From Francisella sp. LA112445 (GTDB lineage: Bacteria > Pseudomonadota > Gammaproteobacteria > Francisellales > Francisellaceae), in NCBI RefSeq assembly GCF_012224145.1, contig NZ_CP041030.1, forward strand, positions 1,674,001-1,738,000: a DNA stretch of 64,000 nucleotides, in the 5' to 3' direction. The notes under the pieces are model-generated. The model was given only the letters and a program-made list of their open reading frames with translations, made no database searches and had not been told where the DNA came from. The translations under genes and the position numbers were made by a program. This document shows, in pieces, positions 21,255-31,133 of this stretch. Numbering within the stretch: the stretch's first letter is position 1; the number at the start of each line of letters is the position of its first letter.

Positions 21255-22127
21255 TTACTCTTTGTTTTCCTTTAAAATATCCAACCAATTAGAATAAAAA
21301 GTTACTCTATCATTTCTCCAAGAGTAATCTATATTCCCATTATCATTATAATAATTATATGGTTTTGCTATATCATCAGTTATAGCTTTATCTCTTAGAT
21401 ACTCAGCTTCTAAAGTACCTTGTGTGTATTCTAAATGATTAAACATGTATGTTATATTGTGGGTTTTATCAACTAAGCAATCTAACCCATCTATAGGCGA
21501 TGCTAAAATAACATCCGTATACTTTAAAACATTGTTATCTTTTATTGTTGTTTGTCTTGATATACAAGCCTTAAGTTGACCCTCTACACCTTTTAGCAAT
21601 GGATGATCGTGCTTAATAGGCTTATGCTCATACACCCCAAATAACTTATGATCTAAACATTCTTTTTGGATATCATATAAATAGTTTAGTCCTGCTTGGG
21701 CAGCCCAGCAAACTAGCATTAGTGATATATTATGCTCAAGACTTTTTGCTATAATTTCACAAACTTCTTTATAGAAATCGACATCTTTAAACTCTAGTAA
21801 CTCTACAGGAGCGCCAGTGATAATAATACCATCTAGATCGTCAAAATTATAATCTTGCCAATTAGCATAATTTTCACTCAAATAACTCTTATCTACTCGC
21901 GTGCTTGGCCTTATCAAAGAATGAAAAAACACCAAATCGACAACTATAGAGTTATTCTGTGAAAGCACCTCTCTCCATTGCTCTTCTGTCTCTTTTACAG
22001 TAGGCATTAGATTTACAACAGCTATACGAAGATGCTTAATACTACTTTTCTTAAAGCTAATTTTACTTGAAAAATTTATCTTCAAGTCTTTAAAATACTC
22101 AGATGACTTTTTCACTCTTTCCCTCAT
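21255..22127 (-). CDS. metA: Homoserine O-acyltransferase (MetA family)
   Basis: Acylates the hydroxyl of L-homoserine, the first committed step of methionine synthesis. The glutamine-amidotransferase-like fold shows NLMPTVKETEEQW, TGAPVE, the nucleophile Cys140 in LVCWAAQAGLN, GVYEHK, and the catalytic His231/Glu233 in NHLEY. Family members use succinyl- or acetyl-CoA; I cannot tell which from inspection, although pairing with an OAH-type sulfhydrylase favours acetyl. The ATG at 22127 lies six bases after GGAGG and overlaps the end of metY by 29 bases, implying translational coupling. The operon is under a SAM-II riboswitch. Confidence 0.92.
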   Translation of the reverse strand: MRERVKKSSEYFKDLKINFSSKISFKKSSIKHLRIAVVNLMPTVKETEEQWREVLSQNNSIVVDLVFFHSLIRPSTRVDKSYLSENYANWQDYNFDDLDGIIITGAPVELLEFKDVDFYKEVCEIIAKSLEHNISLMLVCWAAQAGLNYLYDIQKECLDHKLFGVYEHKPIKHDHPLLKGVEGQLKACISRQTTIKDNNVLKYTDVILASPIDGLDCLVDKTHNITYMFNHLEYTQGTLEAEYLRDKAITDDIAKPYNYYNDNGNIDYSWRNDRVTFYSNWLDILKENKE

Positions 22128-23409
22128 CACTCACCTCCGCACACTCTAAAGCTTGTTTTAAATCCTCAATCAAATCATTAGGATCTTCTAGACCTATAGA
22201 TAATCTAACTAAACCATTATAAATACCTGATTGTATTTTCTCTTCTTCACTTAATTGAGAATGAGTTGTCGATGCTGGATGGATTATCAAACTTCTAGCA
22301 TCACCAATATTTGCACAATGAGTAAATAATTTTGTTTGTTCCACAAGATTCTTACCTGCTTCAAAACCACCTTCTAGCTCAATTGTCAGTAGTCCTACTA
22401 CGCCTTTAGTAAAGTATTTATTAGCTAAGAGATTATATGGAGAATTTACTAAGCCTGCATAGTTTACTTTTTTAACTTTTGGATGAGCATTTAAAAACCT
22501 AGCAACTATCTCAGCATTTTTAACATGTCTATCTAGCCTAGCACCTAAAGTTTCTAAACCTTGAATTGCCAAAAACGCTGTGTATGGACTAAGTGTAGCA
22601 CCAATATCACGTAAGCCCACAGCTATACCTCTAACAGTAAACGCAAGATTACCAAAAGATTTAGCAAAAGTAATATTATTATATGAAGCATCAGGCTTTG
22701 ATAATAGTGGAAATTTGTCACTAGCTGCCCAATCAAAAGTACCTCCATCAATCACAGCACCACCAACTATAGATCCATTACCACTTAGATACTTGGTTAG
22801 TGAATAAGAAACAATATCAGCGCCATGCTCTAATGGGTTTAGTAGATATGGTGTAGCAACTGTATTATCCACAATTAGCGGAATACCAGCCTCATGAGCA
22901 ATTTCTGCAAGAGCTTTTATATCAGCAATAACTCCTGATGGATTTGATTGCGACTCGATATAAAGTGCCTTTGTATTTTCTTGGATAGCATCTCTAACTT
23001 CATCAAGTCTATTTATATCAACTAAAGTCGACTGCCAACCAAACTGTCTAGGGAAAGTGTGTGTTAGTTGCGTCGTAGTTCCACCATATAGATATTTAGA
23101 AGCTACGATATGATCACCGCTTTGAAGTAGATTTAGTAATATTAAAAATTGTGCCGCATGTCCTGATGAACAAGCAAAACCACCTGCTGCACCATGTAAA
23201 TTAGCTAATCTTGAAGCATACTCATCTACAGTTGGATTAGTTAAGCGTGAATATATACTACCAAATTCTTCTAGTGCAAAAAGCTTCGCAGCATGCTCTG
23301 TACTTTCAAATACAAAGCTAGATGTTTGATGTATAGGTGTTTGTACTGAACCACTCTTTTCTGGAATTGAACGGTGTACGGCTAAAGTTTCTAAAGAATA
23401 TTTACTCAT
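22099..23409 (-). CDS. metY: O-acetylhomoserine sulfhydrylase (Cys/Met metabolism PLP enzyme)
   Basis: Converts O-acylhomoserine and sulfide (or methanethiol) to homocysteine (or methionine) by direct sulfhydrylation. Family features include ETLAVHRS at the N-terminus, SSGHAAQFLILLNLLQSGD, LYGGTT, ESQSNPSG, VDNTVATPYLLNP and the PLP-lysine segment SLTKYLSGNGSIVGG. Length of 436 fits the OAH-sulfhydrylase branch rather than the roughly 390-residue cystathionine enzymes. It is the first gene of the metY-metA operon, with AGGAG upstream of its ATG, and is preceded by a riboswitch leader. Confidence 0.93.
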   Translation of the reverse strand: MSKYSLETLAVHRSIPEKSGSVQTPIHQTSSFVFESTEHAAKLFALEEFGSIYSRLTNPTVDEYASRLANLHGAAGGFACSSGHAAQFLILLNLLQSGDHIVASKYLYGGTTTQLTHTFPRQFGWQSTLVDINRLDEVRDAIQENTKALYIESQSNPSGVIADIKALAEIAHEAGIPLIVDNTVATPYLLNPLEHGADIVSYSLTKYLSGNGSIVGGAVIDGGTFDWAASDKFPLLSKPDASYNNITFAKSFGNLAFTVRGIAVGLRDIGATLSPYTAFLAIQGLETLGARLDRHVKNAEIVARFLNAHPKVKKVNYAGLVNSPYNLLANKYFTKGVVGLLTIELEGGFEAGKNLVEQTKLFTHCANIGDARSLIIHPASTTHSQLSEEEKIQSGIYNGLVRLSIGLEDPNDLIEDLKQALECAEVSDEGKSEKVI

Positions 23410-23444
23410 AATAGTTTTCTCCTACTTATAAGACTCTTTAGCTT

Positions 23445-23496
23445 GGGAAAAATCTGAGAGATGGAGGATGAACATCCAGCACCCTTTTAGCAGATT
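23445..23496 (-). terminator. Candidate riboswitch expression platform: intrinsic terminator-like hairpin
   Basis: On the minus strand AATCTG (complement of 23491-23496) can pair with CAGATT (ending near 23450) around a nested GGATG/CATCC hairpin, and is followed directly by a run of U. AGCTTG inside the aptamer (complement of 23511-23516) can instead pair with CAAGCT (complement of 23440-23445), an alternative that would break the aptamer. This suggests SAM-controlled transcription termination. Confidence 0.5.
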
Positions 23497-23535
23497 GTTT
23501 TTCGTGTCCGCAAGCTGAGTTATCAAATCAACACG
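23482..23535 (-). promoter_or_regulatory. SAM-II riboswitch aptamer upstream of metY-metA
   Basis: The minus strand contains, in order, CGTGT, TGATTTG, AGCTTGC, ACACG, AAAA and GCTAAAAGGG. These are the conserved blocks and spacing of the SAM-II (metA-element) pseudoknot aptamer: stem P1 is CGTGT/ACACG, and the loop pairs with the downstream GCTAAA region. It lies in the 5' leader of two methionine-biosynthesis genes, the usual SAM-II context. SAM-II is known mainly from Alphaproteobacteria and some other groups. The identification is by eye. Confidence 0.85.
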
Positions 23536-23678
23536 TCTATAAGCCTTAGCTTATAATTCTATATGAAACTAAATTTCATACTTTTAGCATAATCATAAGA
23601 TTTAGCATTGTCAAACAGTTATATGCCTCTTTAAAAAAATTTTTAAGAAATGCTTTTCATAAGTGATCACTTGTTTAT

Positions 23679-24608
23679 CTATGATTTAAAGCCTAATTTA
23701 GATTTTAATTTTGAAATAAGCATTGGAATAAGAATATCTTTTTTCATTTGTTTCCACGGTTTAATAATAGCTTCCTTAAACGAATCTCTTTGCCAAAGAG
23801 TTTCTGTATACCTTTTTATAAATTGATTATCTCCCCATAAATATTTTCCAAGATTTAAGAAATCTAATCGCCATAAAAATACACCTAAATAAATATCTAT
23901 AGCAGAGAAGTCTTTACCTAAAGCAAACTCATTATTATGGTTTTGCAAATATTCGCTTAGTTTAGTTATAGCTTGTTTTGTATCTTGTAAAGTTTGCTCC
24001 ATTAACTTTGGATTATGAACAATATTATTTATTTTTGAGACAGCTTTTAGCTTATTTTCAAAAGCTCTCCTTAAAAAAGGATCATTTGAGTGCTTCTTTA
24101 TCTTTTTTTCTAAAATTTCAATCTTATTTTGATGGCCATTTTTAGAAAGAAATCGAAACATAAAAGGTCTTTTAGCAGCCGAAACATCGCCATAAGTTAA
24201 GGCTTCCGCATCAATTTTATCTACTAATGTTTGTAAATATTCAAACTCTTTTTGAAGCTCTTTATCTACAGGAAATAGTGTGGCATGTATTGAAAAATAC
24301 TTATCCGCGAATTTAGTAATGTTATAAGCATCATTTGTCACTTTGCCATCTATAACAAGAATAGGTACAACACAAAATGGTGAGATTCTTACAAACTTAG
24401 GATCATACTGCTGGTAGGCATTATTTATTAATACAAAATGACTCTCATACTTAGCATTTTTTTCAGCTAATGCTTGTCTAGCAATCTGTGAATAAAGTGA
24501 ACCAGGAAAGTGATATAAATGTACTCCTTTTTGCGGAGCGTATTTACTATACTTTTGAGTAAAGACCTTTTCTTTGAGGTCTTGCATTCCATATTTAAAT
24601 TCGTTCAT
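23679..24608 (-). CDS. Glutathione S-transferase-like protein
   Basis: A 309-residue protein with a thioredoxin-fold N-terminal domain: VHLYHFPGSLYSQIARQALAE, then the cis-proline region CVVPILVIDGKVTNDAYNI. An all-helical C-terminal domain is followed by SAIDIYLGVFLWRLDFL. The order and spacing match GSTs of the reductive-dehalogenase/GDAP1-like type, with a long helical insert. The usual catalytic residue position is occupied by Ser in PGSLYSQ. There is no signal peptide. It is a single-gene unit; the physiological substrate is unknown. The ATG at 24608 is preferred to the adjacent TTG. Confidence 0.75.
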   Translation of the reverse strand: MNEFKYGMQDLKEKVFTQKYSKYAPQKGVHLYHFPGSLYSQIARQALAEKNAKYESHFVLINNAYQQYDPKFVRISPFCVVPILVIDGKVTNDAYNITKFADKYFSIHATLFPVDKELQKEFEYLQTLVDKIDAEALTYGDVSAAKRPFMFRFLSKNGHQNKIEILEKKIKKHSNDPFLRRAFENKLKAVSKINNIVHNPKLMEQTLQDTKQAITKLSEYLQNHNNEFALGKDFSAIDIYLGVFLWRLDFLNLGKYLWGDNQFIKRYTETLWQRDSFKEAIIKPWKQMKKDILIPMLISKLKSKLGFKS

Positions 24609-24762
24609 CAATCAAATCCCCTTTAACGAATTGTACTTACAGTATTACAAATATAAGAGTCCTTGTCACCTTAAAACCACTGTTTGGTGGGCATTATATA
24701 GTTGGTAACATATGAGAAATATGATGAAAATAATTATTTTATGAGATAGTTTTCAGAAACTT

Positions 24763-26238
24763 TTACATAATTTCTTTTGTGTAAGATTTTGCTCCAAGCT
24801 CTTTAACAATATGATCATACAAAGCTCGATGAACTTGGTAAGTAGGATGAACATGATCCCAAAATGCATAGTTTTGCGGATTATTACACATACTTCCTGT
24901 ATAACCAGCATCTATAATACTTTGCATCGAAGGCTGATCTAATAGTTCGGTCATATTAGCTCTAGAATTATCTTTATCTTCTAAATCATTATATGCTTTG
25001 TTTATTTCTGCTTTCTCAGATAAAAAATATCCTCCCAACCAGCATGAATCTTTAATATGCTTTAGACTTATATCAGCATGATATTTCTTATTAAAGTTCT
25101 TCGTATCATTAACCATCTCATTAAATACTGGTGCAATATCTATAAATTTCATATTATGCTTGTCAGCATATGTTTTTAAAATTTGATTGTGCTTTATATA
25201 TATTTTTTTCAAGACATCTTGATTTTTTAGAGACTTCGACTCACCAGTTATACTAAGATCTGGCAAACCTATAATAACTACCTTTTTTACTCCAACTTTC
25301 TCAATAGCAGATATAATGCCATCTGTAACTTGCTTTACCGCACTATCAATATCTCCCATTTTTGGATTAGATGTTAGATAGTCATTCCCACCTACAAAAA
25401 ATATAGCTAGTTTTTCTTTGATATTATCATCTGAATCTAAGTTAAGATATAAACCAATCTGATCATCTAGCACATACGGTGTATCATTATCAGCCCACTC
25501 TGGAAATACTATAACTGAACTACCTCCCACAGCATAGTTATTAACAGAAATATTATTTAGATATAGCCTATTTGCAAATTGCTCTGACCATACTTCACCA
25601 TTAGAAAACATTCCTCTATAGTACGGTGTAGATTTCGGTAATAGCTGCAAAGAGTATTTATAAAGATTACCTTTATCACTTAAGCTATCACCAAATATTA
25701 GAACTTTTTTAATACCAAATAGTAAACTATTAAAAGTATCTATCTCTTTATGGCAAGCTGAAATTGTAAAGCTTGGCGTAATTAAGCTGCCATTGATGAG
25801 TGTTTTTATATTGATAGAATAATTAGTCCAATAGTACTCATAACCATCATTATGTAGTCTATGGTTTACCTCTATATTGCCAATTGCATCTTTAAATAGC
25901 GCTTTATTTGCACCCTTCTCACCAAAATAGAAAAAAGCATTTGATAGTTCATATTTAACTGAACCATACGAGTTTTTTGATTTGAAATCTATATTATAAT
26001 TTGAAGTTGTCGAAACTAGGAAATTATCATTAGATAATACTTTAGTTACGTAATACTGATAAGGTTTAATGACCTTCTTAAAACTATAACCACTATCTTT
26101 ATCTGTGATAGTAAAAATAGCATTTGTACTACAATTATTTTCTAGCATTAAATGAGTATGCGCATATCCAAATGATTGTTTTGCCAAAACAGTACAAAAA
26201 ACTAATATAGCCAATTTTATAAAAATATTTCTTGTCAT
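24763..26238 (-). CDS. Secreted GDSL/SGNH esterase or phospholipase
   Basis: Hydrolyses ester bonds of lipids or related compounds, probably outside the inner membrane. The N-terminus has a signal peptide (KLAILVFCTVLAKQSFG, cleavage near residue 24). Then comes a 140-residue beta-rich domain without a clear family, then the SGNH core: GDSLSD (Ser185), the block II Gly in NYAVGGSS, GGND at 283-286, and catalytic Asp461/His464 in DHVHPT. The arrangement resembles thermolabile-haemolysin/phospholipase GDSL enzymes, which also have an N-terminal extra domain. It is a monocistronic unit and a plausible secreted virulence or nutrient-acquisition factor. Confidence 0.88.
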   Translation of the reverse strand: MTRNIFIKLAILVFCTVLAKQSFGYAHTHLMLENNCSTNAIFTITDKDSGYSFKKVIKPYQYYVTKVLSNDNFLVSTTSNYNIDFKSKNSYGSVKYELSNAFFYFGEKGANKALFKDAIGNIEVNHRLHNDGYEYYWTNYSINIKTLINGSLITPSFTISACHKEIDTFNSLLFGIKKVLIFGDSLSDKGNLYKYSLQLLPKSTPYYRGMFSNGEVWSEQFANRLYLNNISVNNYAVGGSSVIVFPEWADNDTPYVLDDQIGLYLNLDSDDNIKEKLAIFFVGGNDYLTSNPKMGDIDSAVKQVTDGIISAIEKVGVKKVVIIGLPDLSITGESKSLKNQDVLKKIYIKHNQILKTYADKHNMKFIDIAPVFNEMVNDTKNFNKKYHADISLKHIKDSCWLGGYFLSEKAEINKAYNDLEDKDNSRANMTELLDQPSMQSIIDAGYTGSMCNNPQNYAFWDHVHPTYQVHRALYDHIVKELGAKSYTKEIM

Positions 26239-26393
26239 CTTTTAAATATAGGCAGATTAATCTATATATTGTAAATTAAAAAGCTAGATACCAATACAAA
26301 ACTTTTTAAAAAATAAATCCATATGAATATAAGAATAAATTATGTGCAAAAAGATATTCCTTAATAACTATACGATTTTTTATGACTAAAATT

Positions 26394-27635
26394 TTATTCA
26401 AACACAACTGATCTATTTCTACCTTGAGATTTAGCCTGATACAAAGCCTTATCCGCAGCTTCTAAAGTTTGCTTTATAGATAAACCACCCTCATTAGCTG
26501 CTATACCACAACTTATAGTATATCTAATATCATGACCATTCATTATAAGCTTTTTTTTCTGTGCCTCAAGACGTATTCTTTCAGCAACATTTTTAGCATT
26601 ATGCTTATCTGTACCTGGTAGAAAAATTATGAACTCTTCTCCACCAAATCTTACAGCTAAATCATCACCACGTGAATGTTGCTTAATTATCTTAGCTAAA
26701 GACACAAGAACTTTATCACCATGTAAATGAGAAAAGTCATCATTTATTTTCTTAAAATGATCAATGTCTAATATCACAATTGCATAAGAATCTTTCTTAG
26801 TATATACAGAAGCATGAGCATCAAAACCTCTACGATTAAGTAACTGTGTTAGAGGGTCTGTACGTGAGACATCGACTAAAGCAAGCTCATTTTTTTTGAT
26901 ATCTGTTACATCTCTTTCTATAGCTGCAAAATGCGTAACTTTATTATCCTTACTCAAATGCAAAGGAAATATTGATATATCAATCCAATAAGGTTTATTA
27001 TCTTTTGAATAATTAAGGATAGTTTCTCTTATTACCTTTTTAGCCTTTAGAGCGTTATGTATCCGATATAAAGCTTTTTTATCAGTATCTTTGCCCTGTA
27101 GAATCCTAGGAGTATTACCAATAAGCTCATCTATGCTATATCCTGAAATATCTTGCATATATTCATTAGCATAAACAATTTTTGGTCCATAAGGTCTCTC
27201 AAGATTATGCGCACTTGTTATTAAAACACCATCATAAGCATTATCAACAATCTCTTTAAATGGTAGTTCATACTCTTTTGAAACATCTGTAAAAGACACA
27301 ACTACTTGCTCTTTGTCAAAATGTAGATTCATCAAAATCCATATCGGATGACGAGTCTCTAGATCTAAAACTCCTATTAGCATGCCATTTAAAGATTTTT
27401 TAGTGCGAATAGCTATACTTACTGGATATTCACTCGGATCAAGAACTTTACCTGAAGGATCTATAAATGCCCATTGAGAACCAAAAATATCTTTACCAAG
27501 TATTTGATCTTTAGTTAGGTTTAGAATACGCAGAGCTTCTTTGTTTACATATGATACAGATGTATCTATACCATGCACAATAACCCCTGCTGGTAAATTA
27601 TCGAGAAGTCTCTCGACATTTATTTTAATAGCCAT
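26394..27635 (-). CDS. PAS-PAS-GGDEF diguanylate cyclase
   Basis: Likely makes the second messenger c-di-GMP from GTP. Two N-terminal PAS domains (about residues 1-115 and 120-250; the second contains SGYSIDELIGNTPRILQG and AAIERDVTDIK, typical of flavin- or small-ligand-type PAS) precede a complete GGDEF domain with GGEEF at 331-335. The product-inhibition I-site RxxD is present as RGDD at 322-325. No membrane segment is seen, so it senses a cytoplasmic signal. It begins 9 bases after gcvPB in the same direction, so it is probably read through from the glycine-cleavage operon. Confidence 0.9.
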   Translation of the reverse strand: MAIKINVERLLDNLPAGVIVHGIDTSVSYVNKEALRILNLTKDQILGKDIFGSQWAFIDPSGKVLDPSEYPVSIAIRTKKSLNGMLIGVLDLETRHPIWILMNLHFDKEQVVVSFTDVSKEYELPFKEIVDNAYDGVLITSAHNLERPYGPKIVYANEYMQDISGYSIDELIGNTPRILQGKDTDKKALYRIHNALKAKKVIRETILNYSKDNKPYWIDISIFPLHLSKDNKVTHFAAIERDVTDIKKNELALVDVSRTDPLTQLLNRRGFDAHASVYTKKDSYAIVILDIDHFKKINDDFSHLHGDKVLVSLAKIIKQHSRGDDLAVRFGGEEFIIFLPGTDKHNAKNVAERIRLEAQKKKLIMNGHDIRYTISCGIAANEGGLSIKQTLEAADKALYQAKSQGRNRSVVFE

Positions 27636-27644
27636 GAGGTTATT

Positions 27645-29090
27645 CTATTGTGGTTGCCAAACAATATCTAACTCTTTCGCGGCTTTGACATCATCTAAGC
27701 GGCGAGATGGTAGATTATACGGAGCCCCTTTTAGATACTGAGGATTTTCCTTGGCGATATCTCTGATTTCTACCATCGCTTGGATAAACTTCTCCATACT
27801 ATCAACATTTTCAGTTTCAGTAGGTTCTATCAACAAACATTCTGGTACTAATAGAGGGAAATACATAGTAGGAGCATGCACGCCTCTATCTATCAAACAT
27901 TTAGCAAAATCTGTAGCTGTCACACCATAATTCTGAAATTCTGGTTTTAATGTCACGATGAATTCATGAGAAGCTCTTCTATCAGGATATGCTATTGTAA
28001 AGCCTTCTTCTTTTAGACGAGCCATCATATAGTTAGCGTTTAAAGTTGCAATTTCAGAAGCCTCCGTTAAGCCATTACCACCTAACATTGCACCATAGAT
28101 ATATGCTCTAAGCAACACTCCAATATTACCATTAAATGCGGATAATCTACCAATAGTGTTTGGTACATCTTTTTCTTCTAACCATACAAACTTATCATCT
28201 TTTTTACCAACCATTGGTACAGGTAAGAACTCTTTTAGTTTGTCATTAACAGCAACAGGACCAGCACCTGGGCCACCACCGCCATGAGGAGTTGCAAAAG
28301 TTTTATGCAAGTTCATATGAAGGACATCAAAGCCCATATCACCAGGACGTGCTTTACCCATAATCGCATTTAGATTTGCACCATCATAATATAGCAAGCC
28401 ACCAGCTTCATGAACTTTCTTTGCAATCACAGCGATATTTCTCTCAAACACACCTACAGTTGATGGGTTTGTAAGCATGATACCAGCAGTTTTTGGACCA
28501 AGTACCTTATCTAGAGCTTCAAGATCAATATCACCACATCTCTTAGTTGGAATCTCAATAACTTTTAGACCACAAACTTTTGCAGTAGCTGGGTTTGTAC
28601 CATGAGCTGCATCTGGAACAATAATTTCATTACGCTCAAAATCACCACGCTTATGATGATACGCTTTGATCATAGCCACACCAGCAAACTCACCTTGAGC
28701 ACCAGCCATAGGAGCAAGTGATACACCTGTCATACCTGTTAGTTCTTTGATCAAGTCTTGCAGATCATATAAACATTCTAAAGTCCCTTGAGCACTTTGA
28801 GCACTTGCATAAGGATGTCTTTCTAAGAAGCCGGCTAGTGATGCATACTTATGTGCCGCACGAGGATTATACTTCATAGTACAAGAACCTAATGGATAAA
28901 AGTTCGTATCTATACAAAAGTTCTTACGTGATAACTGTGTATAATGTCTGACTACATCTAACTCTGCTTGCTCTGGTAAAATAGGTTTTTTAGAGCGTAG
29001 CATATCCGTTGGAATATTTGAAACATCGCCTTTCTTACTAGGCATTACAGCTGGTGAATTTACACCTCTAGTTTTTTCAAAAATAACCAT
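27645..29090 (-). CDS. gcvPB: Glycine dehydrogenase (decarboxylating) subunit 2
   Basis: C-terminal half of the glycine-cleavage P protein, which decarboxylates glycine with PLP and passes the aminomethyl group to GcvH. It carries the PLP-lysine segment [17 protein letters not shown], the conserved HGTNPATA and the [14 protein letters not shown] region. Length of 481 is typical of the split two-subunit enzyme found in many bacteria; E. coli has a fused form. Four bases separate it from gcvPA upstream. Confidence 0.96.
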   Translation of the reverse strand: MVIFEKTRGVNSPAVMPSKKGDVSNIPTDMLRSKKPILPEQAELDVVRHYTQLSRKNFCIDTNFYPLGSCTMKYNPRAAHKYASLAGFLERHPYASAQSAQGTLECLYDLQDLIKELTGMTGVSLAPMAGAQGEFAGVAMIKAYHHKRGDFERNEIIVPDAAHGTNPATAKVCGLKVIEIPTKRCGDIDLEALDKVLGPKTAGIMLTNPSTVGVFERNIAVIAKKVHEAGGLLYYDGANLNAIMGKARPGDMGFDVLHMNLHKTFATPHGGGGPGAGPVAVNDKLKEFLPVPMVGKKDDKFVWLEEKDVPNTIGRLSAFNGNIGVLLRAYIYGAMLGGNGLTEASEIATLNANYMMARLKEEGFTIAYPDRRASHEFIVTLKPEFQNYGVTATDFAKCLIDRGVHAPTMYFPLLVPECLLIEPTETENVDSMEKFIQAMVEIRDIAKENPQYLKGAPYNLPSRRLDDVKAAKELDIVWQPQ

Positions 29091-29094
29091 TTTC

Positions 29095-30462
29095 CTAACC
29101 TCCTAACATAGCTAAAACTTTTTTAGCTGCAGCAATATACTCAGCATGGTCATCTGCTGTATGAATTTCTGTAGAACAAATCATAATAGATTTTTCTAAA
29201 TCACTACTATATTCTCCTAAGAAATAACCTGCATCTATACCTTCTTTTTCCATCTCTGTTACAAATGTTTCAGCATTAACAGGTAAATCAATAACAACTT
29301 CATTAAAAAATGCATTTTCAAATCTAATACTTACACCATCTAGTTTAGATAATTCATTTGCTAGGTTTGTCGTATTCTCATGAGATACGCTAGCAACTCT
29401 TTCTAAACCTTCAGCACCAAGCAGACTCATATAAATAGTAGCCGCTGTTACCATAAGACCTTGGTTAGTACAGATATTTGAAGTAGCTTTTGCACGACGG
29501 ATATGCTGCTCTCTAGCTTGTAAAGTTAAGCAAAAACCTTCATTTCCATCTAGATCAACAGTTCTACCAACTATACGACCTGGCATTTGACGAACATGAG
29601 GCATTTTACAAGTCATAAAGCCAAAATATGGACCACCTGAAGCTAAAGGTACACCCATAGGCTGACCCTCACCACAGACTATATCAGCACCTTTCTCACC
29701 CCATTCTGCTGGTGATTTTAAGATTGCTAATGACATTGGGTTTGTTACAGCTATTGCTAAAGCGCCATGCTCATGTGCCCAGTTTGTAAGGCTATCAACA
29801 TCGGCAAGTTGACCTAAGAAGTTAGGGCTTTGGATAACTACTGCAGCATATTGAATATTAGCAAAATCAGCCAGCTTTGCTATATCTGTCTTACCATTTT
29901 TAGAGTCTAGACTTACGATATCTACCTCAATACCTTGATGTTTTGTAATAGTATCTAGTACATTTAAATATGTTGGGTGTAACGCCTCAGCAATTAGGAC
30001 TTTCTGTGATTTTGCTTTTTTATTAGAGCGGATAGCCATAAGTACAGACTCTGCTAATGCAGTAGCTCCATCATACATCGATGCATTTGAAACATCCATA
30101 CCTGTTAAGCCAGCCATCATAGTTTGAAACTCATAGATAACTTGCAAGCCACCTTGAGAGGCTTCAGCCTGATATGGTGTATATGCTGTATAAAACTCCC
30201 CACGAGCTACAATATCCCATATAGCAGATGGAATATAATGACTATATGCGCCAGCCCCTATATAGTTTGTATTATGATGATTTTTGTTAGCTCTTTTTCT
30301 AGCTAGATTCGCTAGTTGTATCTCATTGATGCCATCAGGAATCTTTAAAGTTTTTGCTCTTAATTCTGAAGGTATTTCATCAAATAGCTGATCTACAGAA
30401 GATGCTCCTATAGTATCAAGCATTTTTTTAATCTGTTCTGGTTTATGCGGAATAAAAGACAT
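29095..30462 (-). CDS. gcvPA: Glycine dehydrogenase (decarboxylating) subunit 1
   Basis: N-terminal half of the split P protein, which dimerises with GcvPB to form the active enzyme. Visible features include [18 protein letters not shown] at the start, [53 protein letters not shown] and [11 protein letters not shown]. It has 455 residues, the usual size. This half binds part of the active site but lacks the PLP lysine. It sits between gcvH and gcvPB on the same strand. Confidence 0.96.
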   Translation of the reverse strand: MSFIPHKPEQIKKMLDTIGASSVDQLFDEIPSELRAKTLKIPDGINEIQLANLARKRANKNHHNTNYIGAGAYSHYIPSAIWDIVARGEFYTAYTPYQAEASQGGLQVIYEFQTMMAGLTGMDVSNASMYDGATALAESVLMAIRSNKKAKSQKVLIAEALHPTYLNVLDTITKHQGIEVDIVSLDSKNGKTDIAKLADFANIQYAAVVIQSPNFLGQLADVDSLTNWAHEHGALAIAVTNPMSLAILKSPAEWGEKGADIVCGEGQPMGVPLASGGPYFGFMTCKMPHVRQMPGRIVGRTVDLDGNEGFCLTLQAREQHIRRAKATSNICTNQGLMVTAATIYMSLLGAEGLERVASVSHENTTNLANELSKLDGVSIRFENAFFNEVVIDLPVNAETFVTEMEKEGIDAGYFLGEYSSDLEKSIMICSTEIHTADDHAEYIAAAKKVLAMLGG

Positions 30463-30588
30463 ATTTCCTCCATGCCTTTGAATGAAAATAATTAATTCAT
30501 AATAAAATTAGTCATACTAAATATTAATCAATTTCTGAATTACTAAGGTTTTAACCTTGGATCTTTATTTTAAAATACTAAGAACTGT

Positions 30589-30972
30589 TTAGTCTTCCAT
30601 GACTTTTGCATAAGCATCAGCAGTTAGTAGATCAGCTAACTGAGACTCATCAGAAATTTTTAGTTTAAATAACCAACCATCTTTGTATGGCGCATGGTTT
30701 ACTTGAGATGGATCATCTACTAAAGATTCATTTACTTCAATAATTTCACCGTCAAGTGGAGAGTATACATCTGATGCTGCTTTAACAGATTCTACAACAC
30801 AAGTATCATCACCTTTAGAAAACTCTTCCCCAACCTCAGGAAGCTCAACATACACTAAGTCTCCAAGTAATGACTGAGCGTGCTCTGTAATACCTACAGT
30901 AACTTCATCACCCTCTACTTTTATCCACTCATGCGACTCTGTATATTTTAATTCGTTAGGAATATTTGACAT
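30589..30972 (-). CDS. gcvH: Glycine cleavage system H protein
   Basis: Lipoyl carrier that shuttles the aminomethyl intermediate between the P, T and L components. The lipoylated lysine is Lys64 in [37 protein letters not shown] at the N-terminus and the C-terminal [10 protein letters not shown] match the family. Length of 127 is normal. A Shine-Dalgarno GGAGG precedes the ATG. The spacer to gcvPA contains a small AAGGTT/AACCTT palindrome without a strong U run. Confidence 0.97.
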   Translation of the reverse strand: MSNIPNELKYTESHEWIKVEGDEVTVGITEHAQSLLGDLVYVELPEVGEEFSKGDDTCVVESVKAASDVYSPLDGEIIEVNESLVDDPSQVNHAPYKDGWLFKLKISDESQLADLLTADAYAKVMED

Positions 30973-31072
30973 TTTTATACCTCCAAGTAATTAACTAATT
31001 TAATTTTTTATTTACAAACTCGTAATATTACAATTTTAAATTTACTATCATTCAAAACTCAACCTAAATCCT

Positions 31073-31114
31073 CGTAGAGTAATCTAAGAGATCTTGAATC
31101 AAATTTAGAATGAT
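31073..31114. repeat. Degenerate copy of the TCAAG-loop palindrome between gcvT and gcvH
   Basis: CGTAG, AATCT, GATC, TCAA and ATGA occur in the same order and similar spacing as in the repeat at 3519-3575 read on its minus strand, but the stem has lost most pairing. It is probably a decayed relic. Confidence 0.4.
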
Positions 31115-31133
31115 ATCAATACTTTATTATTAG

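Noticed and set aside
22580-22807. Plus-strand ORF of 75 residues inside metY
   Set aside because: It is a shadow frame of a well-supported PLP enzyme gene with no family match or ribosome binding site.
23440-23480. SAM-I-like sequence on the plus strand (GAGAGATGGAGGATGAACATCC-type)
   Set aside because: It faces away from any gene start and lacks the rest of the SAM-I core; the strand with the conserved SAM-II blocks explains the region.
30525-30590. AAGGTT/AACCTT palindrome between gcvH and gcvPA as an intrinsic terminator
   Set aside because: The stem is short with almost no loop and lacks a U run in the operon direction; terminating here would split an obvious operon.
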